A DNA stretch of 64,000 nt from Streptosporangium sp. NBC_01756 (lineage in GTDB: Bacteria > Actinomycetota > Actinomycetes > Streptosporangiales > Streptosporangiaceae). Shown one piece after another: positions 1 to 8,569 of this stretch (within the stretch, counting starts at the first letter, position 1; each line of letters opens with the position of its first letter). A model generated the notes under the pieces. That model had not been told where the DNA came from, did not search any database, and saw only the letters and a program-made list of their open reading frames with translations. The DNA lies in assembly GCF_035917975.1 (NCBI RefSeq), contig NZ_CP109130.1, positions 8,866,001 to 8,930,000 of the forward strand, in the 5' to 3' direction. A program made the position numbers and the translations under genes.

Positions 1-62
1 CTCAGCGACTCCATCAGCCGTTCACGCTGCTCAGCGACACCGTCGCGCACTGCTTCCTCCAT
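1..62 (-). CDS. N-terminus of a gene running off the left edge, possibly a regulator
   Basis: An ATG at 62 (minus strand) opens a frame that continues out of the window; only about 20 codons are present (MEEAVRDGVAEQRER...). A purine-rich GAAGGG lies about ten bases upstream. It is divergent from the MFS exporter at 174, the usual arrangement for a MarR or TetR repressor of an efflux pump, and an imperfect palindrome lies in the shared spacer. The charged amphipathic start fits a MarR-type first helix, but too little is visible to name a family. Confidence 0.35.
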   Translation of the reverse strand, partial: MEEAVRDGVAEQRERLMESL

Positions 63-140
63 GCCTGCGCCCTTCGCTCCTGTCACGCGGTCCGCACGGT
101 CATCCCGCTTTGACAACCTACCGCCACCACTTTACCTTCA

Positions 141-156
141 TGATGGAATTACTTCA
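141..156. promoter_or_regulatory. imperfect palindrome, candidate operator of the MFS gene
   Basis: TGATGGAATTACTTCA is symmetric at 12 of 16 positions and lies between the divergent gene starts at 62 and 174, just upstream of the GGAGG ribosome site. A TTGACA-like hexamer lies at about 109-114. Size and position suit a MarR-family operator; inference only. Confidence 0.35.
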
Positions 157-173
157 CCGTGGAGGCATCTGAC

Positions 174-1676
174 GTGCGTAACCTGTCCCCCACCCCTGAC
201 GAGGCGACCGAGCCCTACCGGTGGCGGTGGCTGATCCTGGCGGTGATGATCCTCGCGGAGATCATGGATCTTCTGGACGCCTCGATCGTCAACGTCGCCG
301 GACCGGACCTGGAGAGATTCCTCGGTGCCGGTTCCGTCGGACTGCAATGGGTGATCGGCGGCTACGCCCTCACCTTGGGCGCCGGGCTCGTGCTCGGCGG
401 CCGGCTCGGCGACTGCTACGGCCGGCGCCGGATGTTCCTGATCGGACTTGCAGCCTTCACCGTGACCTCCCTGCTGTGCGCGGTCGCGCCGAACATCGAG
501 TCGCTGATCGCCTTCCGCCTGCTGCAGGGCACCGCCGGAGCGATGCTGCTGCCCCAGGGCCTGGGCCTGCTGCGGGAGAACTTCTCTGGCCCCGAGCTCA
601 CCAAGGTCTTCGCGATCTTCGGACCCGTCCTGGGCCTGGGCGGCATCATCGGCCCGGTCCTGGGGGGCTTCCTGATCGAGGGCGACTTCTTCGGCCTGGG
701 CTGGCGGTCGGTGTTCCTGATCAACCTGCCCATCGGCATCGCGGCACTGATCGTCGCCGCGAAGTTCGTGCCCAAGAAGGCGGGCGACCGCACAGTACGG
801 GTCGACATGACCGGCGCCGCCCTGGTCGTGATCTCCTGCGCCCTGCTGGTGCTGCCGCTCAACCAGGGGCAGGAGTCGGGCTGGCCGCTGTGGACGTGGC
901 TGTCCATGGCCGCCTCGGTGATCGGGTTCGCCTGCTTCGCCCTCCAGCAGCGCCGCACGGCCGCCGCGGGCCGCGAGCCGCTGGTGACCCCGGGCCTGCT
1001 GCGCAAGCCGGCCTTCACCGTCGGCCTCGGCGGCATCGCCCTGTTCTTCGGCGGACTGATCGGCACCCAGCTCGTGCTGACCCTGTTCCTCCAGATCGGC
1101 CAGCACTTCACCGCCGGTGACGCGGGACTGGGCAACCTGCCCCTCGCGGTGGGAACCGCGATAGGCGGCGCCATCAGCGGAGCGTTCCTCGCCGACAGGA
1201 TCGGCCGCAAGGTGCTCCAGATCGGACCGCTGGTCCAGCTGGCCGGCGCGGCCGTGCTGTGGTTCGAGCTCGACGGCCTCGACGCCGCTTCGTTCTCGAT
1301 CTGGGACATCGCTCCCGGCGTGGCGGTGGCGGGCATCGGCGCCGGCATGGTGATCGCCGCCCTGTTCAGCTTCATCCTGGCCGCGGTCGACGACGACGAG
1401 ATCGGATCCGCCTCCGGTGTCCTGTCGGCGGTCCAGGCGGTCGGCGGCTCCATCGGCGTCGCGGTCTTCGGCTCGGTGTTCTTCGCCCAGGCCAAGACCG
1501 GTGACTTCGCCGGCGGCTTCCACCGCGCGCTGATCGTCCAGGCATGTCTGCTGGTGGTCTTCTTCGCGATCACCTTCCTGCTGCCCAAGAAGGGCCGCCC
1601 CGAAGAAGAGCAGCACGGCATCACCCCCGACACGGCTGCCGACGGCTCCGGCACCAAGCAGCACCTCACCGTCTGA
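174..1676 (+). CDS. MFS drug exporter, DHA2 (EmrB/QacA) type
   Basis: Predicted 14-helix proton-coupled exporter in the cytoplasmic membrane, about 500 residues, normal for DHA2. Near residue 75, GGRLGDCYGRRR is the MFS loop 2-3 motif; around residues 155-170 GPVLGG is the antiporter motif C. The C-terminal tail is hydrophilic. I chose GTG 174 because GGAGG (161-165) sits eight bases upstream; an in-frame GTG at 159 has no such site. It probably exports small toxic organic molecules, but the substrate cannot be read from sequence. It is divergent from the truncated gene at the left edge, its likely regulator. Confidence 0.88.
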   Translation: MRNLSPTPDEATEPYRWRWLILAVMILAEIMDLLDASIVNVAGPDLERFLGAGSVGLQWVIGGYALTLGAGLVLGGRLGDCYGRRRMFLIGLAAFTVTSLLCAVAPNIESLIAFRLLQGTAGAMLLPQGLGLLRENFSGPELTKVFAIFGPVLGLGGIIGPVLGGFLIEGDFFGLGWRSVFLINLPIGIAALIVAAKFVPKKAGDRTVRVDMTGAALVVISCALLVLPLNQGQESGWPLWTWLSMAASVIGFACFALQQRRTAAAGREPLVTPGLLRKPAFTVGLGGIALFFGGLIGTQLVLTLFLQIGQHFTAGDAGLGNLPLAVGTAIGGAISGAFLADRIGRKVLQIGPLVQLAGAAVLWFELDGLDAASFSIWDIAPGVAVAGIGAGMVIAALFSFILAAVDDDEIGSASGVLSAVQAVGGSIGVAVFGSVFFAQAKTGDFAGGFHRALIVQACLLVVFFAITFLLPKKGRPEEEQHGITPDTAADGSGTKQHLTV

Positions 1677-1689
1677 GACCCGGCCAGGG

Positions 1690-1968
1690 GCCGATCGCCG
1701 ACCTGGAGATCCTGCGCGCCGACCTGTCCCGCATCCTCTACGAGGAGACCCATCCGCACACCGAGTACCTGTTCGGGGATGAGATCACACGGCTGTCCGA
1801 CACGGAGAAGAGGGTGGACGTCACCATGCCCTCGTGGTCCCGGGGACGCATCGCCGTCGTCGGCGACGCCGCATACTGCGCCGCACCCCTCAGCGGCATG
1901 GGCACCAGCCTCGCCCTAACAGGCGCCTACGTCCTGGCCGGCGAACTCGCCCACCACGCGCATCACGC
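1690..1968 (+). pseudogene. FAD-dependent monooxygenase remnant with central deletion
   Basis: One frame carries two separated pieces of a TetX/PHBH-like flavin monooxygenase. The first (IADLEILRADLSRILYE, then EYLFGDEITRL) corresponds to the region after the first FAD motif; it is followed at once by IAVVGDAAYCAAPLSG, the GD motif near the C-terminus of such enzymes. Some 100 or more residues between them, the N-terminal GxGxxG fold and the C-terminal helix are missing. The frame runs directly into transposase-like sequence, so the gene was probably cut by the Tn3-family element that follows. Confidence 0.7.
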
Positions 1969-1989
1969 CACCTGGCGGTGGCTATACGA

Positions 1990-2255
1990 GAACAGGGCCG
2001 AGTCGATGCCGCGTGAGATCGACAAGCTGACCGCGATCCGTACGATCGGGGCTACCCGAGAACCTGCTCGCGGCCGTGGCGCCGAAGGTGCTGGCGGGCG
2101 CGGGCTGCGGTCGAGGCGCCGTCGCATCTGCGGCGCCGTGCGCGCAGTTCGCAGGCGTCCGCGGTGACGTTGCTGGCCGCGCTGTTGGTGGAGCGGGAGC
2201 GGGAGGTCACCGATGCGCCGGCGGATCTGCTGATCGCCACGGTGCACCGGATACC
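1990..2255 (+). pseudogene. tnpA: Tn3-family transposase fragment (middle part)
   Basis: Translation across two frames gives REIDKLTAIRTIG, then LPENLLAAVAPKVLAG, then RAAVEAPSHLRRR and VTLLAALLVERERE ending in LLIATVHRI. These are consecutive conserved pieces of the N-terminal half of actinomycete Tn3-family transposases. At least one frameshift (near 2090) breaks it, and no start or C-terminus is attached. A C-terminal piece in the same orientation lies at 7940-8190, so this may be one half of a split copy. Confidence 0.65.
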
Positions 2256-2383
2256 TCTCATTGTGCGAGTCCTTCCTGTGTGGGTGTGCCCTTCACAATG
2301 CTCGCGGCGACATCTGTCACGTGGGTGTGGTGTGGCCCCGCCGCCCCGATGGGCGGAGGGGCCGGGACCTGCTGGGAACCGAT

Positions 2384-3694
2384 CTATCCGTGCACCGGGT
2401 AGTTGGCGCGGAACACGTTGTGCGGGTCACGGGCCTGCTTGATCTCCCGCAGCCGCGCGAACGCGCTGCCGGAGAAGGACTTCGCCGCCGTCTCACCGGG
2501 AGACAGCACGGTGTACGGCTTGCGGCCGCTGATGTAGGCCTCCAGGTCGGCTACGACCTCGGCCTGCTTGGCGCGCGTCGCATCGGCCGCGTGCGGCAGA
2601 CCGAGACCCACCAGGCCGAGCAGGTACGGCTCAGCCACCGCGCCGCTCGCACCTGCCCCGCCGCCCGGCTCGGCGAGCGCCCCGCCCAGGTGCCTGATCT
2701 GCAGGTTGATGAGCGGTTCGACCGGCTTGGCCAGCAGGAGCTCCACCGCATCCGCGTCCAGGCCGGTGAGCAACTCCGCACGAGCGATGGACGGGGCCGG
2801 ATCGGTGGGCTCAGCGGCGATGGCGCCCAGGTCGGCAACCGGGATGACGCCGCGGCTGTCGGAGATCGCGTCCTCGATCTTGTCGATGCGCGCCAGCAGG
2901 TCCTCCCCCTGAGCCGCCTCACCCAGGTAGGCCAGATCCAGCGTGACCATCGGCGGCGCGCCGGGTGGCTGGAGCCGGTTGATCCAGACACTGAGTTCAC
3001 GTGGCGCCTCGGCGGTGATCTCCAGGAACGCGTCGTACACCTCCCTGGTCCGGTGCTCCGGCCAGATCACGCGCCCGCCGTACAGGACTGGCGCGGGATA
3101 CAGCTCGAGTTCGAGGGCGGTCACCACCGCGAAGTCCCCGCCACCGCCGCGCAGCGCCCAGAACAGCTCGGGATCGGACTCGGCGGTCACCCGGCCCGGC
3201 TCGCCATCGGCGTCCACGATGTCGATGGCCCGCACGCTGTCGGAGGCGAAGCCGTACTTGCGGCTGAACCAGCCGACCCCACCGCCCAGGGTGTAGCCGG
3301 TCACGCTGACCCCCGGCGCGCTGCCGGACAGGCCGGTCAGACCCAGCGGACCGGCCGCCGCCAGCACTTGTCCCCACTTCACGCCCGCGCCCACCCGGAC
3401 CACGCGCTCCTGCGCGCGTACCTCCACCTCGTTCAGCAGGCCGGTACGCAACAGGATCAGGCCTTCCACATCACCCGAGGCGCCATGCCCGCTCGGCTGC
3501 GCGGTCACCGTCATACCCGCCCGGCGCGCGTAACGCACGAGCGCCGCCACGTCATCGGCATCCGCGGCCTCCGCCACGGCCGCCACCGGCTGCTTGACGG
3601 TCAGATTCCACGCGGTGGCCGCCTGTTCAAAGCCGTCGTCATCGGGCAGGAGCACGCGCCCCTTGAGGACACCGCGCAAATCGTTGATCGTCAT
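2384..3694 (-). CDS. FAD-linked oxidase with berberine-bridge-like C-terminus
   Basis: Predicted flavoprotein oxidoreductase of about 436 residues. The PCMH-type FAD-binding domain occupies roughly residues 30-205: PSGHGA contains the histidine that usually binds FAD covalently, and GYTLGGGVGW is the glycine-rich FAD loop. The second covalent cysteine of bicovalent oxidases is not obvious (SGSAPGVSVTG), so single attachment is likely. The end (RDPHNVFRANYPV) is the BBE domain. ATG 3694 is preceded by GGGAG; an upstream in-frame ATG (3745) has no such site. The substrate is unknown; sugars and secondary metabolites are typical. Downstream, on the same strand, nothing follows but the Tn3 fragment. 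Confidence 0.85.
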   Translation of the reverse strand: MTINDLRGVLKGRVLLPDDDGFEQAATAWNLTVKQPVAAVAEAADADDVAALVRYARRAGMTVTAQPSGHGASGDVEGLILLRTGLLNEVEVRAQERVVRVGAGVKWGQVLAAAGPLGLTGLSGSAPGVSVTGYTLGGGVGWFSRKYGFASDSVRAIDIVDADGEPGRVTAESDPELFWALRGGGGDFAVVTALELELYPAPVLYGGRVIWPEHRTREVYDAFLEITAEAPRELSVWINRLQPPGAPPMVTLDLAYLGEAAQGEDLLARIDKIEDAISDSRGVIPVADLGAIAAEPTDPAPSIARAELLTGLDADAVELLLAKPVEPLINLQIRHLGGALAEPGGGAGASGAVAEPYLLGLVGLGLPHAADATRAKQAEVVADLEAYISGRKPYTVLSPGETAAKSFSGSAFARLREIKQARDPHNVFRANYPVHG

Positions 3695-3765
3695 TGTCGT
3701 CTCCCTTTTTCGAGTTCTCAGAAAAATGCGAGGAATACCGTGCACCCCTTCGAGGCGTGCAGACG

Positions 3766-4185
3766 TCAGGCGGGCTGCGCGGTGGGTGCTGGGGCGGTGG
3801 CCTTGCGGGCGTTGCCGGTCTCGCGGAGGATCAGCAGGCCGGTGGCCGCGATCAGCGCCGAGGTCAGGCCGTGGATGCCGAGCGCGGCGGCCGTGGAGCC
3901 GTGGTGGGCCAGGACGTTGACCATGTCGCCGAACGGGGCGACGGCCACCATCAGCAGGACCCAGCCCAGGGCGCGGCGGTGGCCCGTCATCAGCAGGGCG
4001 CCCATGGCCAGGCCCATCGCGATTTCGCGGCTGCCCTTCACGATAGGGAAGCCGCTGTCGCCGGAGGGCCAGTTCGGCAGGCCCGGGAAGGACGCCTCAA
4101 CGGGCAGGACGAAGGACGACCCGAGGTAGAGGGTGAACAGGACGACGGCGGTGGCCAGGACGGTGTTGAGCTTCTTCAGCGACAT
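3766..4185 (-). CDS. DUF4267-like small membrane protein
   Basis: 139 residues with about four hydrophobic segments: near residues 8-26, after GSREIA, around GWVLLMVAVAP, and near GIHGLTSALIAATGLLIL. The GSREIAMGL and GHRRALG blocks resemble the DUF4267 family of integral membrane proteins of unknown function. Start ATG 4185 follows AAAGGAG with ideal spacing. It lies between the FAD-linked oxidase and the broken hemerythrin gene on the same strand, consistent with a former three-gene operon. No catalytic motif is visible. Confidence 0.75.
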   Translation of the reverse strand: MSLKKLNTVLATAVVLFTLYLGSSFVLPVEASFPGLPNWPSGDSGFPIVKGSREIAMGLAMGALLMTGHRRALGWVLLMVAVAPFGDMVNVLAHHGSTAAALGIHGLTSALIAATGLLILRETGNARKATAPAPTAQPA

Positions 4186-4220
4186 GGTTGTTCTCCTTTG
4201 ATGTTCAGACCGGGCAGGGT

Positions 4221-4582
4221 TCAGCCGCGGACACGGCGGATGTGGCGGGCGTAGCGGGGGCGGCCGATGACGTGCCAGACGACGCGGACCGGAGTGGCGA
4301 GGCCGCTGAGAACGGTGGCGCGCTCGGCCGGGTTCGCGTCTTCCAGAACGGCGCCGAAGAGCGTGAGCAGGGTGAGCTTGGGAGTGTTGTTCACCAGGTG
4401 GTCGCCCAAGGAGGCCCACTCCTGTTGCGTGATGTGCTTGGCCGCGAGCGGAAGTGTTCGGCGATCACCTTGGCGCGAGCGGTGTCACCCGGGGTGACGG
4501 CCGCGACGAGCTCCATCAGCCGCCGTGACTCACGGCGGAGCACGCGGTGGACGATCTCCATGTCCTGGGTGTCGACGCTCAT
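4221..4582 (-). pseudogene. hemerythrin-domain protein with internal deletion and frameshift
   Basis: The first 45 codons (MSVDTQDMEIVHRVLRRE... to AKVIAEHFR) read like the first helix of a hemerythrin-like four-helix bundle. The next sequence continues the family only in another frame (LPLAAKHITQQEWASLGDHL to the end, RYARHIRRVRG), which is the C-terminal helix and tail. The middle of the bundle, with most of the iron-ligand histidines, is missing. About 250 bp were therefore deleted and the join is out of frame. It is divergent from the SARP gene at 4676. Confidence 0.7.
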
Positions 4583-4675
4583 CTGTTCCCGCTCTTTCAT
4601 CGGTTGCGACGTGTTCAGGCTGTTCCTTGGTGTTTGGAGGGGATTTGGAGCCGACTTGGAACGTCCACGTAAAAT

Positions 4676-7600
4676 GTGCGGATCATGGTCTTCATCCGGG
4701 TGCTGGGCTCTTTCGTGGCCGAGGTCGGCGGCGAGCCCGTCCCCCTGGGCGGGCCGCGGCAACGGGGCGTGCTGGCGTTGCTGGTGGCGGCGCGTGGGCA
4801 GGTCGTGCCGGTCGACCGGATGATCGAGGACCTGTGGCGCGGGGAGCCGCCCGCGCGAGCGCTGATGTCCTTGCAGGCGTACGTGTCCAACCTGCGCCGG
4901 CTGCTGGAGCCCGGCCGTCCGCCGCGCACGCCGGCCCGGCTGCTGGTGAGCGCGGCGCCGGGTTATGCGCTGCGGCTGCCACCGGAGGCGGTGGACGCGT
5001 GGCGGTTCGAGGGCCTGCTGGGCCAAGCGCGTACGGACACCGACCTACGCGCCGCGCAGGCTCGGCTCGCCGAGGCGCTTGGGCTGTGGCAGGGACCGGC
5101 GTTCGCCGAGGTCGCCGACGATCCGTGGGCCGCCGCCGAGACCGCCCGGCTGAACGAGCTACGCTTGGTCGCCACCGAGCTGCACGTCGCGGCGGGTCTG
5201 CGCATCGGCGACCCCGCCGCGGTGGTTCCCGAGGCCGAGCGGCTCACCCGCGATGAGCCCCTCCGCGAGGAAGGCTGGCGGCTGCACGCCTTGGCACTGT
5301 GGAGCAGCGGCCGCCAAGCCGACGCGCTGGCGACGCTCCGCCGCGCCCGCGGCATCCTCGCCGAGGAGCTCGGGCTCGACCCCGGCCCGGACCTGACGGC
5401 GTTGGAGGAGGCGATCCTCACCCAGCGCACGGACGTCATGCGCGCGACCGTGCCCCCGCCCCCGCCGACCACCCCGCTGCCGCAGGTGGCCCCTCCCCCG
5501 GGGGCGGCTCCGATCATCGAGGCGCCGTTCGTCGGACGCGAGGCACAGTTGTCGGCACTGGTCACGGCCGCCGCCGAGGCCGCCACCGACGGCGCCCGCA
5601 TCGCCCTTGTCACCGGCGAGGCCGGGCTCGGCAAGTCGACGCTGCTGGAACACCTCGGCAGGCGGCTCGAACGTGACGGGTGGCTGGTCGCCGTCGGCCG
5701 CTGCCCCGAGGTCGACAGCGCGCCGCCCGCGTGGGCCTGGACTGAGGCGCTGAGAGCCGTCGCCGCGTCCACGTCCCCGGGCGAGTTCGCGGACGACCTC
5801 GCACCGCTGCTCACCGACACCGGGCCGGTGAACGCCGACGCCACCGCTGGACGGTTCCGCCTGCGCCAAGCCGTGTGGAAGTGGCTCGCGGCAGTCGCCA
5901 CGGAACGCCCGGTCGCCGTCGTGCTGGACGACCTGCACTGGGCGGACGCCGCCACGCTGGAACTGCTCGGCGGCGGCCTCGGTATGCGGGCCCCGATCCT
6001 GGTCGTCGCCGCGTACCGTGCGGACGAGAGCGGGCACCTCACTGAAACGCTGGCCTCCCTCGCGCGCGCCACGCCCCTCCGCCTGGCGCTGCCGGGGCTG
6101 AACGACGAGGCCGTCGCGGAGCTCGTACGGGCCGAATGCGAGGCCGACGAGGAGACCATCGCAGGGATCGCCGAGCGCACCGGCGGCAACCCGTTCTACG
6201 TGCGCGAAAGCGCCCGGCTGCTGAACGGCGAAGGCGCGCTGGTCGCCCTCTCCGAGGTCCCCGAAGGCGTACGGGACGTCCTGCGCCGACGGCTCGCGCG
6301 CCTGCCGGAGGGAGGCGTGTCCGTCCTCCGGCTGGCCGCGGTCGCAGGCCGGGAAAGCTCAGTGGACGTCCTCGTCAAAGCCGCTGACACCGACGAGGAC
6401 GGGGTGATGGACGCGCTGGACGCGGGCGTCATCGCCGGGCTCCTCGACGAGCCCGGCCCAGGCCTCATCCGCTTCGTCCACGCCCTCGTCAGGGACACGC
6501 TCATCGCCGACGTCAGCAGATTGCGCGCTACCCGGATGCACGCCCGGATCGCCGCCGCTCTTGAAGGAACCGACGACATCGCGGCGCTGGCCCATCACTA
6601 CGCGCGCGCCGGCTCACCGAAGGCCGTCGGCTACTGCGTCCAGGCCGCCGAGCTTGCCGAGGCCCGCTACGCCCACGACGTGGCGGCCGACCTCCTCACC
6701 GATGCCGTCACCAACTCGACCGGACCGGACGAACGCGTCGAATTGCTCGGCAGGCTGCTGCGCGCGCAGATCCGGGCGGGGGCCGTCGCAGCCGCCCGCA
6801 AGACACGCCGTGAAGCCGTGGAGTACGCAGAGACCCTGGGCCGCGACGACCTGATGATCGCCGCATTCACCGCGTGGACAGAGCCGACCGCCTGGCAGGC
6901 CCGTACGTACGGCACGGTGGACCGGCCCATCGTCGACCGCCTGAGCCGCCTGCTGAAGCGTGACCTGACCCCTTCGGTGCGGTCCCGGCTCCTGACGGCG
7001 TACGCGCACGAACTGGTCGGCGAGGACGACCCGACGGTTGTAGAGGCAGCGCAGGAGGCACTCGACCTCACCACCGAACCCCGGTTGCGGGCCGCGGCAC
7101 TCGAGATCCTGGCCGAAGTCCACGGCGACGCCGAGCTCTGCCGGGAGCTCGTGGAGATCGGCACCGAGCACGACCTGCCGGTCTACCGCGTCACCGGGCT
7201 GCTCAACCATGCCGGCGTCGCCGCCGCCGCCAATGACCCGGTGACCATGCACCAGGTGATCACCGAGGCCCTGGACCTCGCGCGTACCTACCGAATGCGC
7301 GAGGCGATCGCCGTCACCGAGATCACGCTGGCGAGCCTGGCGCTCATCGAAGGCCGATTCGCCGACGCCGAGCTCCTCTACATCAAGGCCGACGAGGGCA
7401 TGCGGCGCATCGGATCGGTGCACACGGGCTTTCTCCAACTCGCCCTGGCTACGATCTGGCTGAACGAGGGCACGCTCGGTGCGCACCTGGACGACGTTCG
7501 CGCCCTCCACACCGTGCTTGGCCCCATGGTCTCCGACCTGCTCGCGCTCGCCCTCCACGCCAACGGCCTGGACGCCGAAGCTCGTGAGGTCCGCGCGTCA

Positions 7601-7915
7601 CCCAGCCCGATCCGCTCCGACTTCTTCTTCACCTTCCTCACCACGTTGCGCGCGATGGCCATCGTCGCCTTGAACGACCGCGATGCCGCCGAGGAGATCT
7701 ACGCGACGCTGCTTCCGCATCGCAACGGCCCCCCGCCGGGCGCCGTGAGCCTGTCGTTGGCGCTGCGCCCGGTCGCCCACATCCTCGGTGAACTGGCCGT
7801 CTTCCTCGGCCGCACCGACGAGGCCGCCGCCCACTTCGCCCAGGCCGCCACCATCGCCGACCACTGGAACGCACCCCACTGGGCCGCCGAGGCCCGGTTG
7901 CGAACGACCACCTAG
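4676..7915 (+). CDS. SARP-family regulator with BTAD and AAA ATPase domains
   Basis: Large (about 1,080 residues) pathway-type activator. Residues 5-90 form the OmpR-like winged helix (LGGPRQRGVLALLV, then ALMSLQAYVSNLRRLLE), residues 100-250 the BTAD helical domain ending in AEELGLDPGPDL, and a proline-rich linker leads to an ATPase with Walker A GEAGLGKST (about residue 320) and Walker B VAVVLDDLHWAD (about residue 415). The remainder is helical repeat. GTG 4676 or ATG 4685 can start it. It is divergent from the oxidase/DUF4267/hemerythrin genes and may have controlled them. SARP proteins bind heptamer direct repeats and recruit RNA polymerase. Confidence 0.88.
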   Translation: MRIMVFIRVLGSFVAEVGGEPVPLGGPRQRGVLALLVAARGQVVPVDRMIEDLWRGEPPARALMSLQAYVSNLRRLLEPGRPPRTPARLLVSAAPGYALRLPPEAVDAWRFEGLLGQARTDTDLRAAQARLAEALGLWQGPAFAEVADDPWAAAETARLNELRLVATELHVAAGLRIGDPAAVVPEAERLTRDEPLREEGWRLHALALWSSGRQADALATLRRARGILAEELGLDPGPDLTALEEAILTQRTDVMRATVPPPPPTTPLPQVAPPPGAAPIIEAPFVGREAQLSALVTAAAEAATDGARIALVTGEAGLGKSTLLEHLGRRLERDGWLVAVGRCPEVDSAPPAWAWTEALRAVAASTSPGEFADDLAPLLTDTGPVNADATAGRFRLRQAVWKWLAAVATERPVAVVLDDLHWADAATLELLGGGLGMRAPILVVAAYRADESGHLTETLASLARATPLRLALPGLNDEAVAELVRAECEADEETIAGIAERTGGNPFYVRESARLLNGEGALVALSEVPEGVRDVLRRRLARLPEGGVSVLRLAAVAGRESSVDVLVKAADTDEDGVMDALDAGVIAGLLDEPGPGLIRFVHALVRDTLIADVSRLRATRMHARIAAALEGTDDIAALAHHYARAGSPKAVGYCVQAAELAEARYAHDVAADLLTDAVTNSTGPDERVELLGRLLRAQIRAGAVAAARKTRREAVEYAETLGRDDLMIAAFTAWTEPTAWQARTYGTVDRPIVDRLSRLLKRDLTPSVRSRLLTAYAHELVGEDDPTVVEAAQEALDLTTEPRLRAAALEILAEVHGDAELCRELVEIGTEHDLPVYRVTGLLNHAGVAAAANDPVTMHQVITEALDLARTYRMREAIAVTEITLASLALIEGRFADAELLYIKADEGMRRIGSVHTGFLQLALATIWLNEGTLGAHLDDVRALHTVLGPMVSDLLALALHANGLDAEAREVRASPSPIRSDFFFTFLTTLRAMAIVALNDRDAAEEIYATLLPHRNGPPPGAVSLSLALRPVAHILGELAVFLGRTDEAAAHFAQAATIADHWNAPHWAAEARLRTTT

Positions 7916-7939
7916 CCTCTGCCCGCGGCGCCGCACAGC

Positions 7940-8190
7940 GGAGGCTGCCCAACAGATGGTCAAGCATGCGACCGCGCTACGGCTCCGCACCGCCGAGTCG
8001 CACCAGATGCTGCGCCGCTTCACCCGCGGCGGTCCCAAGGACCCCACCTACCAGGCGATCGAGGAGCTCGGCCGGCCGGCGGGGCTTGTCGGCCCTGTTC
8101 TGGACCCACCTGAACTTGTACGGCCGCTTCGAGCTCGACATGAACCGCTACCTGGAGCTGGACAGCACCAACGTCAGTCCGCAGGAGTGA
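7940..8190 (+). pseudogene. tnpA: Tn3-family transposase C-terminal fragment
   Basis: Frame one gives QMVKHATALRLRTAES, MLRRFTRGG and YQAIEELGR, typical of the last quarter of this transposase family. After an internal deletion another frame gives LSALFWTHLNLYGRFELDMN and stops at 8190, matching the extreme C-terminus. It lies just after the SARP gene, in the same orientation as the fragment at 1990-2255. Confidence 0.65.
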
Positions 8191-8433
8191 GCGGCACGAC
8201 GCTCTTCGCCGCTCCTGGCCGTCCTGCACGAGAGGCGGCGGTCGTGCCGACCTGTTCGGTGGTGGCTCACCATGGGCACGCCCATCTCACCTGCCTGGGC
8301 CGTTGCACGATCGCCAATACGGGTCAAAAGGGCTGGTCGCAACCCCAAGTGGCACAGCTGAGACGGGCTGTCTCGGCCCCGACCATCTCTACTGGAAGGG
8401 AGACTGGACCAGCTACATAAGCAGACTCGACAG

Positions 8434-8461
8434 TATGGTTTTCTGAACATAATCGTATAAT
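8434..8461. promoter_or_regulatory. near-palindrome and TATAAT box before the SDR gene
   Basis: TATGGTTTTCTGAACATA (8434-8451) is an imperfect inverted repeat with TATG-TT / AACATA arms, followed by TATAAT at 8456-8461. No good -35 hexamer is present, so the promoter may need an activator. It lies in an otherwise gene-free stretch (8191-8467). Confidence 0.35.
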
Positions 8462-8467
8462 GACGGC

Positions 8468-8557
8468 GTGAGCGACGGGAAGCCGTCGCGACGTGTGGCC
8501 GACGTGGCCAAGGTCACCGTGTCGAGCCACGGTGAATCCGCACATGACAACGACTAG
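8468..8557 (+). CDS. possible 29-residue leader or regulator remnant
   Basis: A GTG start at 8468 opens a short frame (MSDGKPSRRVADVAKVTVSS...) ending at TAG 8555. It lies right after the TATAAT box and 12 bases before the SDR gene. The start looks like the beginning of a winged-helix or LacI-type regulator, so it may be a truncated regulator or merely leader sequence. No function is assigned. Confidence 0.25.
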   Translation: MSDGKPSRRVADVAKVTVSSHGESAHDND

Positions 8558-8569
8558 GACGCCGACTTG

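Noticed and set aside
138-1664. Long open frame antisense to the MFS gene
   Set aside because: Codon bias makes antisense frames stay open in GC-rich DNA; it lacks family features and is Gln/Asp/Gly-biased as expected for a shadow. The same applies to antisense frames over the SARP, propeller and ABC genes.
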